Shown here: in pieces, positions 18,850 to 31,389 of the stretch
Numbering within the stretch: position 1 is the first letter of the stretch
Layout: the number at the start of each line of letters is the position of its first letter
Assembly (NCBI GenBank): GCA_905331475.1
Contig: CAJNYU010000032.1
Coordinates: forward strand, 181,083-245,082
Direction: 5' to 3'
Source: Rotaria socialis
Taxonomy: Eukaryota; Rotifera; Eurotatoria; Philodinida; Philodinidae
Length of the DNA stretch: 64,000 bases
Notes under the pieces: generated by a model
Seen by the model: only the letters and a program-made list of their open reading frames with translations
Database searches by the model: none
What the model was told of the DNA's origin: nothing
Program-made: the position numbers and the translations under genes

Positions 18850-19479
18850 TAGTGGCGTAACCACGAGTTTTTAGTATCCTAAATCTCTGCTAGAGAGCAT
18901 GGGTCCCAAATGAAAACTTATATACATTCATATTGGATTCAAATGATGAGTTCATAGCGAAAAAATTTCGAATCAGAATTTGCAAAAAACAAAATTAGCA
19001 TTTTCCTGAGCCCCACCAGAAAATGTTTCACGACTTTATTGATATCTCGTTTTCAGGAATGCCATCGAAAGCTACATCAAATTTCATCGACAGATTTCAA
19101 ATTTCATTTTAAAAAAATCACCCCTTCAGAGGTTACGACGTTTTTAAGATTCGACGCGTTTCGAAAAAATTTCACGAAGGATTTCAAATCTCACAACGTG
19201 TGAAGGGATGAATGTTTTTAAATGAAATTTGAAATCTGTAGATGAAATTTGATGTAGCTTTCGATGGCATTTCTGAAAACGAGATATCAATAAAGTCGTG
19301 AAACATTTTCTGGTGGGGCTCAGGAAAATGCTAATTTTTTTTTGCAAATTCTGATTCAAAATTTTTTTCGCTATAAACTCATCATTTGAGTCCAATATGA
19401 ATGTATGTAAGTTTTCATTTGGGACCCATGCTCTCTAGCAGAGATTCAGGATACTAAAAAAATCCTGGTTACGCCACTA
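18850..19479. mobile_element. hAT-like MITE, 630 bp, near-palindromic
   Basis: Two inverted arms of about 280 bp (18850-19135 and 19195-19479) are nearly identical complements of each other, with outer ends TAGTGGCGTAACC and GGTTACGCCACTA. The flanks carry a perfect 8-bp duplication, TGCATAAC, at 18842-18849 and 19480-19487. An 8-bp duplication and a (C/T)AGTGGCG terminus are typical of hAT-superfamily DNA transposons. There is no transposase, so this is a non-autonomous copy. The low divergence between arms suggests a fairly recent insertion or foldback-driven conversion. Confidence 0.85.
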
Positions 19480-19540
19480 TGCATAACTTGGATACTTTTT
19501 GATTGATTATATAAATCAAAATTCGGGTTACTCTCGGCTC

Positions 19541-20045
19541 GTTCCCTCCTCATTAATTGACTCTCAATTCGTTTCCCAATTCAATGGCTACGAATTGGTG
19601 ACTAATTTGATAAACAGATGATTTTCAACAATCAGCTGTTTTATTAAAGAGTAATATAAGGAACAATAAGAAAACAAAAGAAACAAAAACCATTTAGCAG
19701 ATTTTGTCTTCAAAGTGCGTCCGCATTTAAGCACGAGTTGCCGATCAGTCGTCAATCTACCCTTGTGGTCATTAAGAAGGACCTCAAGATTCTCGTCAAT
19801 AGCATCGTTTACCTTCTTTCGTTACGCACTTGACCTCGCGACTCTGCAGACTTGTGACGCTGTTATTCGTGTTAAGCACATCGTTTATATATATATATAT
19901 ATGCAGAGTGCTCTACGTAGCAATCAATTTTCTTATTGATGACTATTATTATTTTTATATTTGTTTTTAATTGTTTCTGAACAGGGACGGGCTAATTGGG
20001 GGATGAGTTGAGAGTCAATTAAGGGGGACCAATCCAGAGGATCCC
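19541..20045. repeat. Second inverted-repeat unit, possible degenerate DNA transposon
   Basis: The left arm near 19541-19592 (CTCATTAATTGACTCTCAATTC core) is matched in reverse complement near 19990-20040 (GAGTTGAGAGTCAATTAAG). The inside is more G+C rich than the surroundings. On the minus strand, about 19812 down to 19605 is open for some 70 codons, including NDAIDENLEVLLNDHKGRL. No family was recognised and no target duplication was found. It could be a degenerate MITE carrying a captured fragment. Confidence 0.4.
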
Positions 20046-21000
20046 TCAAAATTTACATAATATACTGATAATTAATTCTGTTTTTGACTCTGTCTGAATG
20101 ATTTATATCATTGATTGGTTTACGTAAAATAGTATATGATTATGATCATGCAAATGAATAATCAATTGAAAAAAGATTCATTAGACATTTTAGAAATAAA
20201 AAGTGAATTAATGCAAGTTCGCCATGAAAAAAATCGAGATAATTGATTTTTCCTTTTTTTAGCTATTGATAAAAGATATTCTAATGCACTTATTTGACTA
20301 CTGCCAGATGTTCGACTCCGATCGAAATTATATTTAATATATAAGTATAATTACATAAAATAAGATGCAGTCTAAATAAGTTATTGCGGTTCTCCGGAGT
20401 TCCTCGATTCGTAAATCTAATGTTCATGTGCAACTGATTTAAGAACTTTCCACTGACATTTTATACTTACAATGTTATTAAAGTATTCGAAATTTGAGAG
20501 ACTAAATGAATGTATTTTACATGAGATATTAAAGCAAACCAAAATAAATGCGTGCCTATGAATACGATGAAACTCAAAACAAACAAAATGAGTAATTACG
20601 GAAACTTCAGAATATCTTTGTAATGATATGAGCTCTGTGTGTAGATAAAATATAAAGCGAAGCTTGATATAACAATCCGATGCCAACATTTAAACTCTAA
20701 ATAAATGGTGATAATTGTAACTGTACACAAAAGCCCATTATTTGCATGAAGACTTTAAATACTTTTATTGTATTCTACTAATAGGTGCTCATTCAGTGTA
20801 TGTTCCTGAATGAATATCTATAGTTTTCCGTAATTCATCGACTCTGTGTATGCACTCTACGGACATCTATGACAATTCCATTTGATGCAAAGGTTTGACT
20901 AATCAAATTAGACTATTATTTTCTGATGATTTGTCTGACATTTTATATTTTATTTTTTTGTGTTTATTAATTCAAAAGCCTAATTAAAAAAGCTCTGGTG
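20046..21000. other. Intergenic, no gene seen
   Basis: A+T-rich DNA upstream of the gene at 21001. The reverse-strand open frame at 20417-20689 has no family resemblance and no splice support. Confidence 0.5.
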
Positions 21001-22037
21001 ATGTCTTCATCGTCTATATTTCTACATGATTTTCTTGTTCCTAATGATGGTTCGCAAGGAGCGTTCGATGTAAATATATTTGATACCATTTTTATTTTTT
21101 ATTATTGTTTCCCATTTTTAGCAATTAGGAAATATTGCTCCTGAACGAATTAACTATCGACGTGAGCGAAGTCCTTCTCTTGTAAGAAATATTTGTAATG
21201 ATTTTCAATTTAATAATATTTTCTCACGTGCTTTTTTTAGGAAGATAATGAATCAATATTCAAATCAGTGCGTACAGATTATCGACCAGTAGGATTATAT
21301 TTAAGAGACAAAAAAAAATTTATATTCTTTTTTTTATTTAGGATTCAATATCCGATCCTCCTCTTGCTCGTCGACGTGTTGCTAAAAAGAGTACAATTAC
21401 TAAATCTATACCATCCAGCAATAAAAACCCAATAATGCATCAAAATACCCGACAAACAATAAATGATGACAATTACGACGAAATGACTGAATACAATTCA
21501 CCAACACGACAATCAACAACATCCATTAATAACAATGAAGTAACGAACTTGTTCTATCGAATTTTCCATTTCTTTTATTTTTGTCAATAATAGGAAATCG
21601 GTCTTAGTCGAATACCTGATCAACCCTTATTACCAACATTTAGTGATAAAATTCAACATGAACTTCTGATGGGTAAACTAAAAAGAAAAACATCTATGTA
21701 TATTAGATCGTATGATTTAATTCTAATAGGAAATCCCGAACCAGTTATGAATGAATTAATACGAGAAGCGGCTGATTTCTATATGAATGTTTATCCACAA
21801 TTGACACACGGTGTTGAATATAAAAAAATTGGTATCGCACTTATCAATGAATATCCTTGTTTAGCATGTGAAGATACAATTAATCCTCATGTAAGTTTCC
21901 ATAGAAAATCCATAATTAGCTGAATGTATTTTGATTAGGGTTTAATTACATCTCGATTATCTGCTCGCATACGTAATGTACGCCGAAAAATGCGTACACG
22001 AGAACAAAAATGTCAAATGCGTGGAACGATTTATTAG
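21001..22037 (+). CDS. SAMD3-like C-terminal-domain protein, function unknown
   Basis: Six exons (21001-21069, 21122-21181, 21241-21267, 21342-21539, 21594-21890, 21939-22037) give 249 residues with every junction in frame. Residues 1-120 are polar and low complexity (SPSL, NPIMHQNTRQTIND). The C-terminal part has the order ...LIREAADFYMNVYP..., then EYKKIGIALINEYPCLAC, then RLSARIRNVRRKMR. This pattern (acidic helix, Y-P, Y-x-x-[IV]-[AG]-x-x-[LI]-[IV]-x-x-Y-P-C-L, then a basic R-x-[KR]-x-x-N-x-R-R stretch) recalls the uncharacterised C-terminal domain of SAMD3-like proteins of fish and cnidarians. The SAM domain itself is absent. That family is often multi-copy and patchily distributed. The molecular role is unknown and nuclear localisation is only a guess from the basic tail. 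Convergent with the ArfGAP gene at 23040. Confidence 0.75.
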
Positions 22038-23039
22038 ATATCTTCAATTAACACATGTACAGAACATATCTTATTATTTTGTTTATAGTAATAAACAGGA
22101 AATAAATCGTATTATAAATTGATCTATTATTACATTCGGTATTATTTCAATGGAATAAAATATTGTCTTCACTCTTTTTTTTTTGTTTTCTATTGAAATT
22201 TCATTAACTAATCAACATGAATTAGACGACACATGCGAGATAATTCATGTAATAATGGCTGATTTAAGATTACTAAATACTTTAGCACATTCAGTTTAAC
22301 TAAATTTAGAACGTTACTAATTCATGACAATCTTCGAAGTAGAATAAAGTTAAATTTTTGCCTATTGACATGTAAAAAAAAAGAATATTTTCAGTTAATT
22401 GTTTTTTCTATAACCTTCTCATGAGTTATTTTGACTTTAGGTAAACAGTTACATATCATATTCCAAATATCTACTTTAACCTTTTTATTGTGATAAAACA
22501 ACTATTGCTTATTTATTATTCTATTCAACATTGAGTACGTTTCCATATATCATAGATAAGACATACTTGGTAAATTTTTACAATCTATTTCATAATTCTA
22601 AAAAACAGATCGTTTTCAGCTTATCGTTATTGTACCTCCCAAGACGCATAGAAAAACGTCAATACTAATCATAGTGCCGAAGCTTGAGAAGTGGTCCGAT
22701 TCTCTTTGGAGACCTCGGAAAATGAGACGATCGTATATATGTCACGCGAAGAAAACATTTGTTTTTCTACGTAATAACCACACTGTTTAATTTTTTCGTG
22801 AAATATAATATTTATTCCAAGAGATATTCGAAATCAATGATGAGTATTTGTGTACAATAACAACAACAACAACAACACGAGTAAAAATTGGCAAGAAAAA
22901 ATATGTGTAAGCAATCGACAGAATGAAGAAGTGTGTTGTAGAAAAAAAAAGGAATTACATAAACACTGGGATTAGTATACATCCATTCCATTAAAGAAAA
23001 CTAAAACCCTATGATTAAAAGTCACAAGCAAGCTCCCAT
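22038..23039. other. Convergent intergenic spacer
   Basis: Lies between the 3' ends of the SAMD3-like gene (+) and the SMAP gene (-). It contains poly(A)-signal-like AATAAA sequences near 22098 and a CAA repeat at 22858-22876. No coding region is supported. Confidence 0.5.
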
Positions 23040-25339
23040 TTATTGCCAACGAATATCTGATGATGCAGGCATGTATTCTGTAACAGGACGGGTTGGCATA
23101 CCAGATACCAATGTTGATACGGACGTATTGGTCAAAGAGTTAGCAAATGGAACAAACTGAGAAAATTGAGTGTTGAGCTAAAGAAAAATGCAATCCGAAA
23201 GATTAACTTTTCAGGTAAATTTATATAATTACTTGTTCATGCGTGAATGTTGATGGTGGCGTTTGAAGAGCAGGTGTACTCATGTTATTAGGATTATTAT
23301 GATTCATTGTGTTCATTCCTGGTCGTAGTAAAAATGCTTGATTTTGCTAGAAAGAAAATGAATTTATAAAAGAAAATGAAATATTTTTGTACAACGTACT
23401 GGCGATTGAAATCCAGGATGAGCACCGAAATTACTTGATTGTTGATAAAGATTGCTTCCAAACGATGCTGATTTATGATGACCCACAAGATGTTGTTGGC
23501 GAATTTGCGGATGAGGAAAACGAGATGGATTAGCTAAATAAACGGGAAAACCTATCGAGATATTCATTTCTTGAGACTCAACAGTTATGTTTTCAGTATT
23601 GAGTTAAGCTTCTAGTTCCATGATTTGTTTTTTTTGCCATAGTTTAGAGGAAAAAATACGGGAATTCTTGAGTATATTTACCGATATCTATTCCTTGGTT
23701 AATACTATTTTGATGTCATCTCTATTTGAATTCTCATAAGATAATCTATTTTTATTCGTATAATACTTTCTATATGATTAGGGCAATTGTTTTCTTTGTC
23801 ACAATCTCATACATTGCTTTGACTGATCCTCCTACAATGAGATTATTAATCAATAGTTCGTATTAAAGTTTTCTGAGAAACTTAACCGTAGAAATAAAAT
23901 GTTATTTTCAAAAGTTACAAAAAATTTGGATCTTTTATCTAGGAAGAATTCGGATACATACCGTTAGGCCCCTGCATTGTTGATGAAAGCATATTCATTC
24001 CTGAGACAGTTGATGTTTGAGGTGTATTGAATAATGCCAAAATTTTATCTTTAGTCATAACATTACTTGTATTGGTTGCGTTCGGATTTTCGTTCGAAGT
24101 TGCAAAAATATTGTGTAAGTCATTACTGGCACTTTGACTGGTGGTTGGATTGGTTCCATTTGTGTTCGTCGACGCTGTTGCAAAAATTTCATGTAGCGGA
24201 TCAATTACATTACTAGAAGAATTTTTCGTGGAATCGTTTGTAGTCGTCGTCGAAGCAGAGGACACTGGTTCATCTAATAATTTCCATCAATAGAAGCATA
24301 CATTTAATTATATAGAAACTTAATGCTATACATAAGCCTAATAAATCCGGAGGATTTTCTACCACAGCAGCTGGCTGTATAGGAGGTGTCGAAGAAGCAG
24401 AATTTGTTATTGTCGGTAGCTGTATGGTTGGTATTGAACGATCAATACCTGTTTGCCGAACAGGATTCGTAGATGTTACTGGTGCTGTGATTGGTTTCAA
24501 CTTTGGAATTGTACTGCTGACATTTTTCTCAACCTAAAATAATATTTGAAAACATTCAATATCGAAAAAACAAAGCACTTTTACGTGTTCCACATTAGGT
24601 TTTGTTTCTGTTTGTCGTTGATTTGATTCTGATTCTATAAGCTAAAACATTTAAAATATTTCTTATTATAATTTTGTCTCTTTTCTTTTTCTCTTTATGC
24701 ATGATTAAATAAAACATTGAAAACGAGACAACACTAACATTACTAGGCACCGTTATCTCTGGTGGAATCCATTCTTTCGCAAGCCATCGACGTTGTTCAT
24801 ATTTAGCACGAATAAATGTTTCTACAGCACTATTCAAGGAGTTCAAATAAATAAATAAATAAATAATCATGAAAATAATTTCTAAACATACGAATCGACT
24901 TGAGGTCGTCGAAATTCACCAGGTAAATTTGCTTCATATACAGCACGCCCACGATTATTACCCATTACTTGCATGGACTAATCCATCAACAACAAAAATA
25001 AAATACAACAATAGAAATAGATTTTAAAAGTGCATACAGCTATTTGTTCAGCTGTCCATGAGTCCAGATTAACTGATTTCACTTTTGATATGTGTACGCC
25101 TAAATTTCGATGAAAACCAGCACAACGAATACAAATAAAAACGCCAAGATTCCAACTCGCCCATCGGGGACCTTGAAATAATATTTAATCGATATATGTA
25201 GTGAATAGATTTTTTAAACTTTACTTTTAGCATCACAATCCACGCAAAATCGATTATCGTCCTCTTTAAGCATTTGTGAAAGTATCATTTGATATTTTTC
25301 TTGCATTTTAGATTTTTCACGTTCTGATCGCACCGACAT
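23040..25339 (-). CDS. SMAP1/2-like: SMAP-type ArfGAP (stromal membrane-associated protein)
   Basis: GTPase-activating protein for Arf GTPases in clathrin-dependent membrane traffic. Ten exons from 25339 downwards: 25225-25339, 25038-25171, 24892-24977, 24739-24829, 24585-24641, 24332-24533, 23962-24273, 23400-23533, 23233-23346, 23040-23177. They give 460 residues; human SMAP1 is 467. The ArfGAP zinc finger is complete: C32-x2-C35-x16-C52-x2-C55, with the catalytic arginine at R60 in [12 protein letters not shown]. After it come [14 protein letters not shown] and [19 protein letters not shown], both typical of SMAP. Near residue 225 DLLGL resembles the SMAP clathrin-box motif. The remainder is Asn/Ser/Thr-rich, then Met/Pro/Gln-rich as in vertebrate SMAPs, ending SSDIRWQ. 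The intron 23534-23961 is long. The start was chosen because [15 protein letters not shown] matches the family's basic N-terminus. Confidence 0.93.
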
Positions 25340-26962
25340 GATTGTTAAACTCGCAAGGTAAACTACTATCAAAAATACTATGGAAAAAGAATTGTGAACG
25401 AAAAGGTTCAACAAATTTGTGCCTGAAAAATTTTTTAGCTTACCTCACAAGATCAAAATCATGAATTTGAGTGACTAAACATGTGTTTCACTCATTCATT
25501 CGTTTATGATCGACATCAAAATATTATTCTATTGGACCGATAAAATTCACCAATGAGAAAAATCAGATAAAGAGTGCCATGCCAGTCGATACATTTGGCT
25601 TTCTTGGAAACGTGTAACGTACATGTCTCTCTCCTAGAAACGACATTTGCATGACGTTGATCTTGTCAAACAGACAAAATACAAATGTTTTTATTTGATC
25701 ACGAAAAACTTGAACAAAACATTTCCAAGATAATTACAGCAAACGTATTTGATACTATGCAGATTAAAAATATTCAAATAGAAAAAAAAGAGATAATAAT
25801 CAGAAACATCATTGTGACTGATACTAATGTTGCTTGTTAAATATTGAAAATGATATTGTTCTGTATGTTATTTGATATGGATCTTCGAATTGATGCAAAC
25901 ATAGTAGTATTTCAAGAGCGATAAGATTGAGCAGAAGTATCATTTTCATCTATATCATTCATATTTATTTTCTTTGATCCATTGTATATGAATAAAGGAT
26001 AAAATTATTCATTGTAATAACTAAGTATTGCTTGTGATGCGATAGAGAAATACAAATTGAGTCATATCAAATTGAGAACATAAACAGAGATAAACGATTG
26101 ACATTATAGTTGTGAAATCAGATCATTCACTAGCAATCATTTACTTGTCTGTTGACACCATCGAACAATGATATTTGTTGTGGAATTTGAGAGAATTTCT
26201 AGAAGCGATCTGGCTTCTGCTGTTGTTTATAGCACGGAGAGACAGCCTCTGGTAACATAACTCTAAACAGGGCTGAATCTTTGTTATGATAGACTGATCG
26301 TTATATTTGATTATACCATGAAACAAGTTACCAGAAAAGAATTATTTTTGTTTTTTTCTCTAACTACGAATAAATATTACTCTGTTTTTTGGCATTATTC
26401 GCATATATTTATCATGTGCAGGATTGCTACTTGGTTATGTCTTATATAGAGAGCTAAAATAATTTTTTTTATCTTGGCTAAGATTAGTTGCAGTTGACTA
26501 GTCCAAAGAGAGAGAAAATCGAAAATTGAGAATATTTCTCGAGGGCTTTAGCTTTCTTAATAAAGATCAAAACAGGTGTCTATTGTTTGAAGATCATTTC
26601 TCACTAGGAGGCTGACATTCTCATTTGTCACTGGTTTATATTCATGTGCTTTCTTATTGTATCTTTCATTCGTCGTTGTATTGATTGACTCGCATGATTA
26701 AAATTTCTAGGAAAGTTCAAGTATTCTATTAAGATATTTTTTTCTCTTTTAACAAATAACCAAATACTATTGATCGTTCATAAGGACGTGCTTTTTCTTT
26801 CTATTTTTTTGCTTCCGACCAATAATTGAGCAGTTGTTTGAGAAAAAGAAATACGGTCATTCTTCTATTATTATTATTATTATTATTTTTTTTTTTGATG
26901 ACTTATTTTAGATCTATTTCCGTTTATTTTTCCATTTAGACTTTCGACGAAAATTTGATTCC
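25340..26962. other. Divergent intergenic region between SMAP (-) and the K2P gene (+)
   Basis: No coding region is supported. It should hold the SMAP promoter and perhaps the most distal K2P promoter. An ATT repeat followed by a T run lies at about 26865-26898, just upstream of the first K2P mini exon. Confidence 0.5.
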
Positions 26963-26988
26963 ATGTATTACTTTACAAGACCGAGTAG
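26963..26988 (+). CDS. K2P channel, alternative mini first exon 1
   Basis: Encodes MYYFTRPS plus the bases AG, ending at the donor AG|GTAAGA. The phase-2 AG ending fits the acceptor at 31412/31413, giving MYYFTRPS-R-KQRRDELL (397-residue isoform). It is short, so the support is the shared AG|GTAA donor and phase with the other two mini exons and the lack of any other gene here. Confidence 0.5.
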
Positions 26989-27223
26989 GTAAGAAACAGA
27001 AATTATCAATAAAATATATATGTATCTGTGTGCTGTTCCTTATCGAACAAGAGATGGATTAACAATTTGATTATTCTTTTATATAGATGAACAGTTGTCG
27101 GATCACTTTCCCCCAATGTATTATTATGATAACTTTCTTTTTTCTTCCGATCGTAATTGATAAATTAGAAAATGATCTCATATAAATATCTCGACAAAAT
27201 TCCATATTTGTCAGAAAATAGTT

Positions 27224-27285
27224 ATGGCTTTAATCTTTTACCATCTTGTTGATTCTCTCTCCTCGATTCTACGTCGAACTCTGAG
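27224..27285 (+). CDS. K2P channel, alternative first exon 2
   Basis: Encodes MALIFYHLVDSLSSI followed by LRRTL and the bases AG, ending at AG|GTAAAA. Phase 2 matches the acceptor at 31413, giving a basic RRTL-R-KQRRDELL junction and a 409-residue channel. It aligns along its full length with exon 3 at 27824, in the pattern M-[AS]-L-[IL]-[FY]-Y-x-[LV]-x-[DN]-x-[LV] ending in RR-x-x-R. This suggests exon duplication with divergence. Confidence 0.65.
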
Positions 27286-27823
27286 GTAAAATATTTGAGA
27301 CTGTTGTTTGCCTAGAGAATTCTACCGTACAACTATGCGAATTCTCATGCGTATTTTGTTTTTGGTCAAGACATAAATCACCGTTTGGATATCAATAAGA
27401 CTAATTGATAACTGTCTGTTCGCAGCAGCGCAAACTCGTCACCAGTACTATCAATACTGGCACCACTACTAGAATAGAATATGTGTATATATCTAGAGAA
27501 CAGTTGCACGAATGCCCATCTTCAAACCTTTTTTTCTCTTCAGGCATCTGTTACTCCTGTCTGCTTTCTTATTATAGTCAACTATCATATACAAATATAA
27601 ATAGTCGAATATATTGACATATCTATTGTACGAATAGGGTTTTTAGCTTCCATTTTATTAAGAAGTCAATCGAACACAATATTTTTCACTGAAAATAATC
27701 ATAGGTCTGGTTTATTTTGTTAGAGAACAGATTCTATTTTTGTTTTTCCTCACGTTTTTCTTAATACAAACACTATTTGTGACATACATTTGATTATTAT
27801 TCTAATCAAAATATTCTCATATC

Positions 27824-27891
27824 ATGTCTCTACTTTACTATCGGGTTTTCAACGATGTATTCGATGTATTTCGTCGACGTAGAACAGTGAG
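27824..27891 (+). CDS. K2P channel, alternative first exon 3
   Basis: Encodes MSLLYYRVFNDVFDV followed by FRRRRTV and the bases AG, ending at AG|GTAAGA, a good donor. Phase 2 joins the acceptor at 31413 to give RRRRTV-R-KQRRDELL and a 411-residue channel. It resembles exon 2 at 27224 in length, hydrophobic pattern and terminal arginine cluster. The repeated phase, donor and protein pattern make chance unlikely, but there is no transcript evidence. Confidence 0.65.
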
Positions 27892-29324
27892 GTAAGAAAT
27901 ATTTTAACTAGACAAAAACTTACACAAACGAAATGAGACGTCTAGTTAATATAATTTATTAATGTTCATTTGGATAGTACTCGTACCCAAAGAGTTCCGA
28001 CTGTAAACATAGAAAACTTAATTTACCCATGTCACTTTCTGTAATCAGATATTCTAGAATAGCTATATTTATCTCGCATGTTCTTTTTCTATTATCTTAT
28101 AGTTTGAATATTAATTTTCTCTATGTTTACTTTTATGATTAGGAAAGAATTCGATGAGCTGTAGTAGTTACTTGTTTTGCACTAGAAAGTCATAGAAGAT
28201 GATATAGATAGAATAGAAATTTTCTACAGAAATAATTCTAAACGCGAGTTGTTTTCTCGCCTATGTTGTAGGGTTTGATTTAATTTTCGAGAAACGTCAA
28301 TCCATCGCATCTCAGTTGAATCTCCTAATTGTAGCAAAATTTTCTACCAATGAGTCCTATGTGCTATCGACGCATCCCTGAATTGGCACATATTTCACAT
28401 ATAAATATGACAGTAATCTAAAAAATGATTGATATAGATTATTCGATTGATAATATTGTATTTTTAATGATTCTGTAATAGTATCATGTATGTATAGATT
28501 TTAGAATATATTCCATCATCGCTAATATTTTATATTCAAAAGAAAAAAAAATCATCAATTTAGTCGTTGACGAAAAATTTCTTTCGAATAAGATCGATAT
28601 CCAATTAACTTATATTAATTTATTCCCTGAATACATAACTATATCTATACGTTCTCTATAGCCAATCATTGCGCCAGATCTGGCGAAAAGTATAGTATGG
28701 GTATTTTCTTTCTCAACTTACAAGTGTAGCTTGGGAAAATTTTGGATCATATTAATCGATCCATATCCATAAGTGTATACAAATTAGTATGCTAATGATT
28801 TTTCTCTATATGTCATTCGATCAAGAGTAATGACATCCCACAGAAACTGCTCATCAAACGTAAGAGAAATACATTTAAAAAAGAAAGGCTCAGGGAAGCA
28901 CATCGAGATAAAGATGGAGACATGTCTATTTCTATGACTTTGAAAAAGACACAAGTAGACGTTAATTATTGGATATAATCATATTCAACAGACAATTTCC
29001 CGATAACGATTGTTGTACTGACATAACAACAAGTAGAAGTTTGTGTCTATAAGATAAGTTGTACACATTAATCTACTTGGTTCTTATTTAGTGAAATAGA
29101 CACGAAGAATAAACAATAATTATCATGTACTTATTTAGTTAGACATAGATAGATCGATACTAAATGTTTGGATAGTTACATCTGGTTTTTGTCATTGTTC
29201 TTCTTTAATATCGATATATTCTCCAAGCGCAGGTGATCTTACTAAATATTGCATATTATCTTATAGTAACTAATGAATATTCATTTAGTCAGAATATCTA
29301 AATTAAAAATACGTGTATACCAAT
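27892..29324. other. K2P first-intron segment
   Basis: A+T-rich intronic sequence between the last alternative first exon and the MITE at 29325. No further ATG...AG|GT mini exon in the right phase was found. Confidence 0.45.
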
Positions 29325-29540
29325 CAGGGACGGCGCGAAGCAACAAAAGTATAGGGGAGGTTACTTGAAAACGGGAGGTTTTTTTTCAAAAATCTGAGTA
29401 AATCAATAAGAATCTCTTCTATTTTCTTCAAAAATCGGAGTAAATTAATAAAAATCTCTTCTATTTTCTTCAAATCGGAGTAAAATTGAAACAAAAATTT
29501 CCAAAGGTAGGGGGACCCCCCCCCCTTCGCGCCATCCCTG
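29325..29540. mobile_element. hAT-like MITE, 216 bp, in the K2P first intron
   Basis: Termini CAGGGACGGCGCGAAG and CTTCGCGCCATCCCTG match as inverted repeats at 15 of 16 positions. The flanks ATACCAAT (29317-29324) and ATATCAAT (29541-29548) form an 8-bp target duplication with one mismatch. Inside is a tandem repeat of about 45 bp (GGAGTAAATTAATAAAAATC and neighbours, a little over two copies) and a run of about 12 C before the right terminus. No coding capacity. The CAGGG terminus and 8-bp duplication point to hAT. Confidence 0.8.
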
Positions 29541-31216
29541 ATATCAATTTACCTGTTACTTAATAAATAAACTTTAAAAACATAGAACGACTTGACGCAT
29601 TGTGTTTCCAACGAGAAGTAATGCAGATACAGTTATATCTTGGTATAGGACAAGTGTTTCATAAATAATAACCTGTCGATTATAGAAAGATATCAGAAAA
29701 TATAACATCCGAATACGAAGACTCAACGATTGTGAGTTCTAATAAACTGTTGATACATCCAGGGTTAAAATTCTTTTGGTATTTCATATATCATAGGCCT
29801 TCTTTTTCTTCTTTTTTTCTTCGACCTCATTCCTCTATATATCCAATCTTGCATATAACTCTATATAGTATCATATTTTCTGCTCGATTACTTGTAATAA
29901 ATGTCCGGAAGAAAAAGAAATCCTCTATATTTATTCGTATCTATGTGTGCGTTAAATAATCAAACAAATAGGACTTCCCTTGTAATTAGACAATCTGTAT
30001 AAAGAACACAGAGCTAAGAAAACAAAAGAGACAGATTTTTTTGCTAACGTTACTTAAGCGTGTTGATGCTTTTTTTGTATATAACATTGCCTTCGACAAG
30101 ACGACGACAGACAGCTAAAGTAGTATTAGTAGTAGATTTAGTCACTGACCGAGTAGCAAATATAGACATAATAATATGGATAGTAAGCAAGAATAAAAAC
30201 TATTGTGAACGAAAAAACAGCTGAATAAAAAAAGAAAAGTAAGCATGTTGTTTGATGCGAATAACAGACGCCATTGTGGACCATCGTTGGCAACTTATGA
30301 CAGAAATCAGGCGTCGAGTACTACTAGTATTTATGATAATATCATTATAAGAACAACAGCAGAAAATGGAGATATATCGTGAGTATTTCATTAGATACAA
30401 TCAATCTGGAATCACATCATTTTCCCTTCATCATCATCATCATCATCTTTTTCTTCTAAGTCATCGGTTAAATCAGACGAAACATTATTTATTTAATCGA
30501 AACTAAATAGGCATTAATAACATACTAAAAGCAAGAAAGAAAATTCCAGACTTGACTGATCTAGAAAAAATTGTCAAGAGGATTAGCACCATTGATGAAT
30601 GTTACATCACACGTACACCGATCATAACTTTTTATGTATAGCAAAGAAGAGAGAAAAAAACCATGATTATATATAGATAGATATAGATATCTTTCTATCG
30701 GAATTCGATCCGTGCAAATAAAAATACAATAAATTATTCTTCGCTTGTCTTTTTTTTTGTTTTTCTTTCTATGTACAGTCTCAGTCAGTTAGTCACTCTC
30801 ATTCGCTCTTGTTTTCTTGTTTTGATATTGTTTAGTTACTGATTTCTAGGACATATTTATTTTCTTTTTTGTTTGTCCTTTGGTCGCCTAGTGGTAACAA
30901 AAATACATGCTGAAGCATATTATAGAATATGCTTGTTCCAATTTTCTTGTCTATTTTTGCTGACAATAGACGGTATAGATACAATTTCGGTGTACTAGGG
31001 AGAGATCAAGTATTGTCGCTGCTTTTCTTCTGTCGTTTTGTCTATTCTTTGCCATTAGTATAGTCGATCAGAGATAGCAAGTAAATGGGCTCTCTCTTGT
31101 TCTTGTAATATTGCCGATAGGAAGGAATCAATCACTCTCTTCCTCGTCGCCATCGTCTTCTTCTACTTCTCATTTTCGGTTCCGAGCCGATCGCTATTGT
31201 TAATGTTGGAGTATCT

Positions 31217-31252
<36 letters not shown>

Positions 31253-31389
31253 CTTTGATCGTATTCATCGACGAAATTATTATTAACAGTTTTTCTTTGT
31301 TGTTGTTACATTGTCGTCTTACAATAAATCGTATCTCAATTATAACTTGATTTTGGCTTAGACAAAACAAAATTTGATATTATAATAAA
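29541..31389. other. K2P first-intron / promoter segment
   Basis: No coding region is supported. It contains ATC/TCA repeats at about 30427-30446 and an ATT run at 31219-31251. Pyrimidine-rich DNA (30750-31340) could be a leader if transcription also starts close to 31390. Confidence 0.45.

Noticed and set aside
30880-30905. Sequence resembling a tRNA D-arm (GGTCGCCTAGTGGTAAC)
   Set aside because: No B box, anticodon arm or acceptor-stem pairing follows within the needed distance.
31219-31251. Repeated units that could suggest a CRISPR-like array
   Set aside because: A simple ATT microsatellite; no spaced repeats of 25-40 bp occur anywhere in the window.
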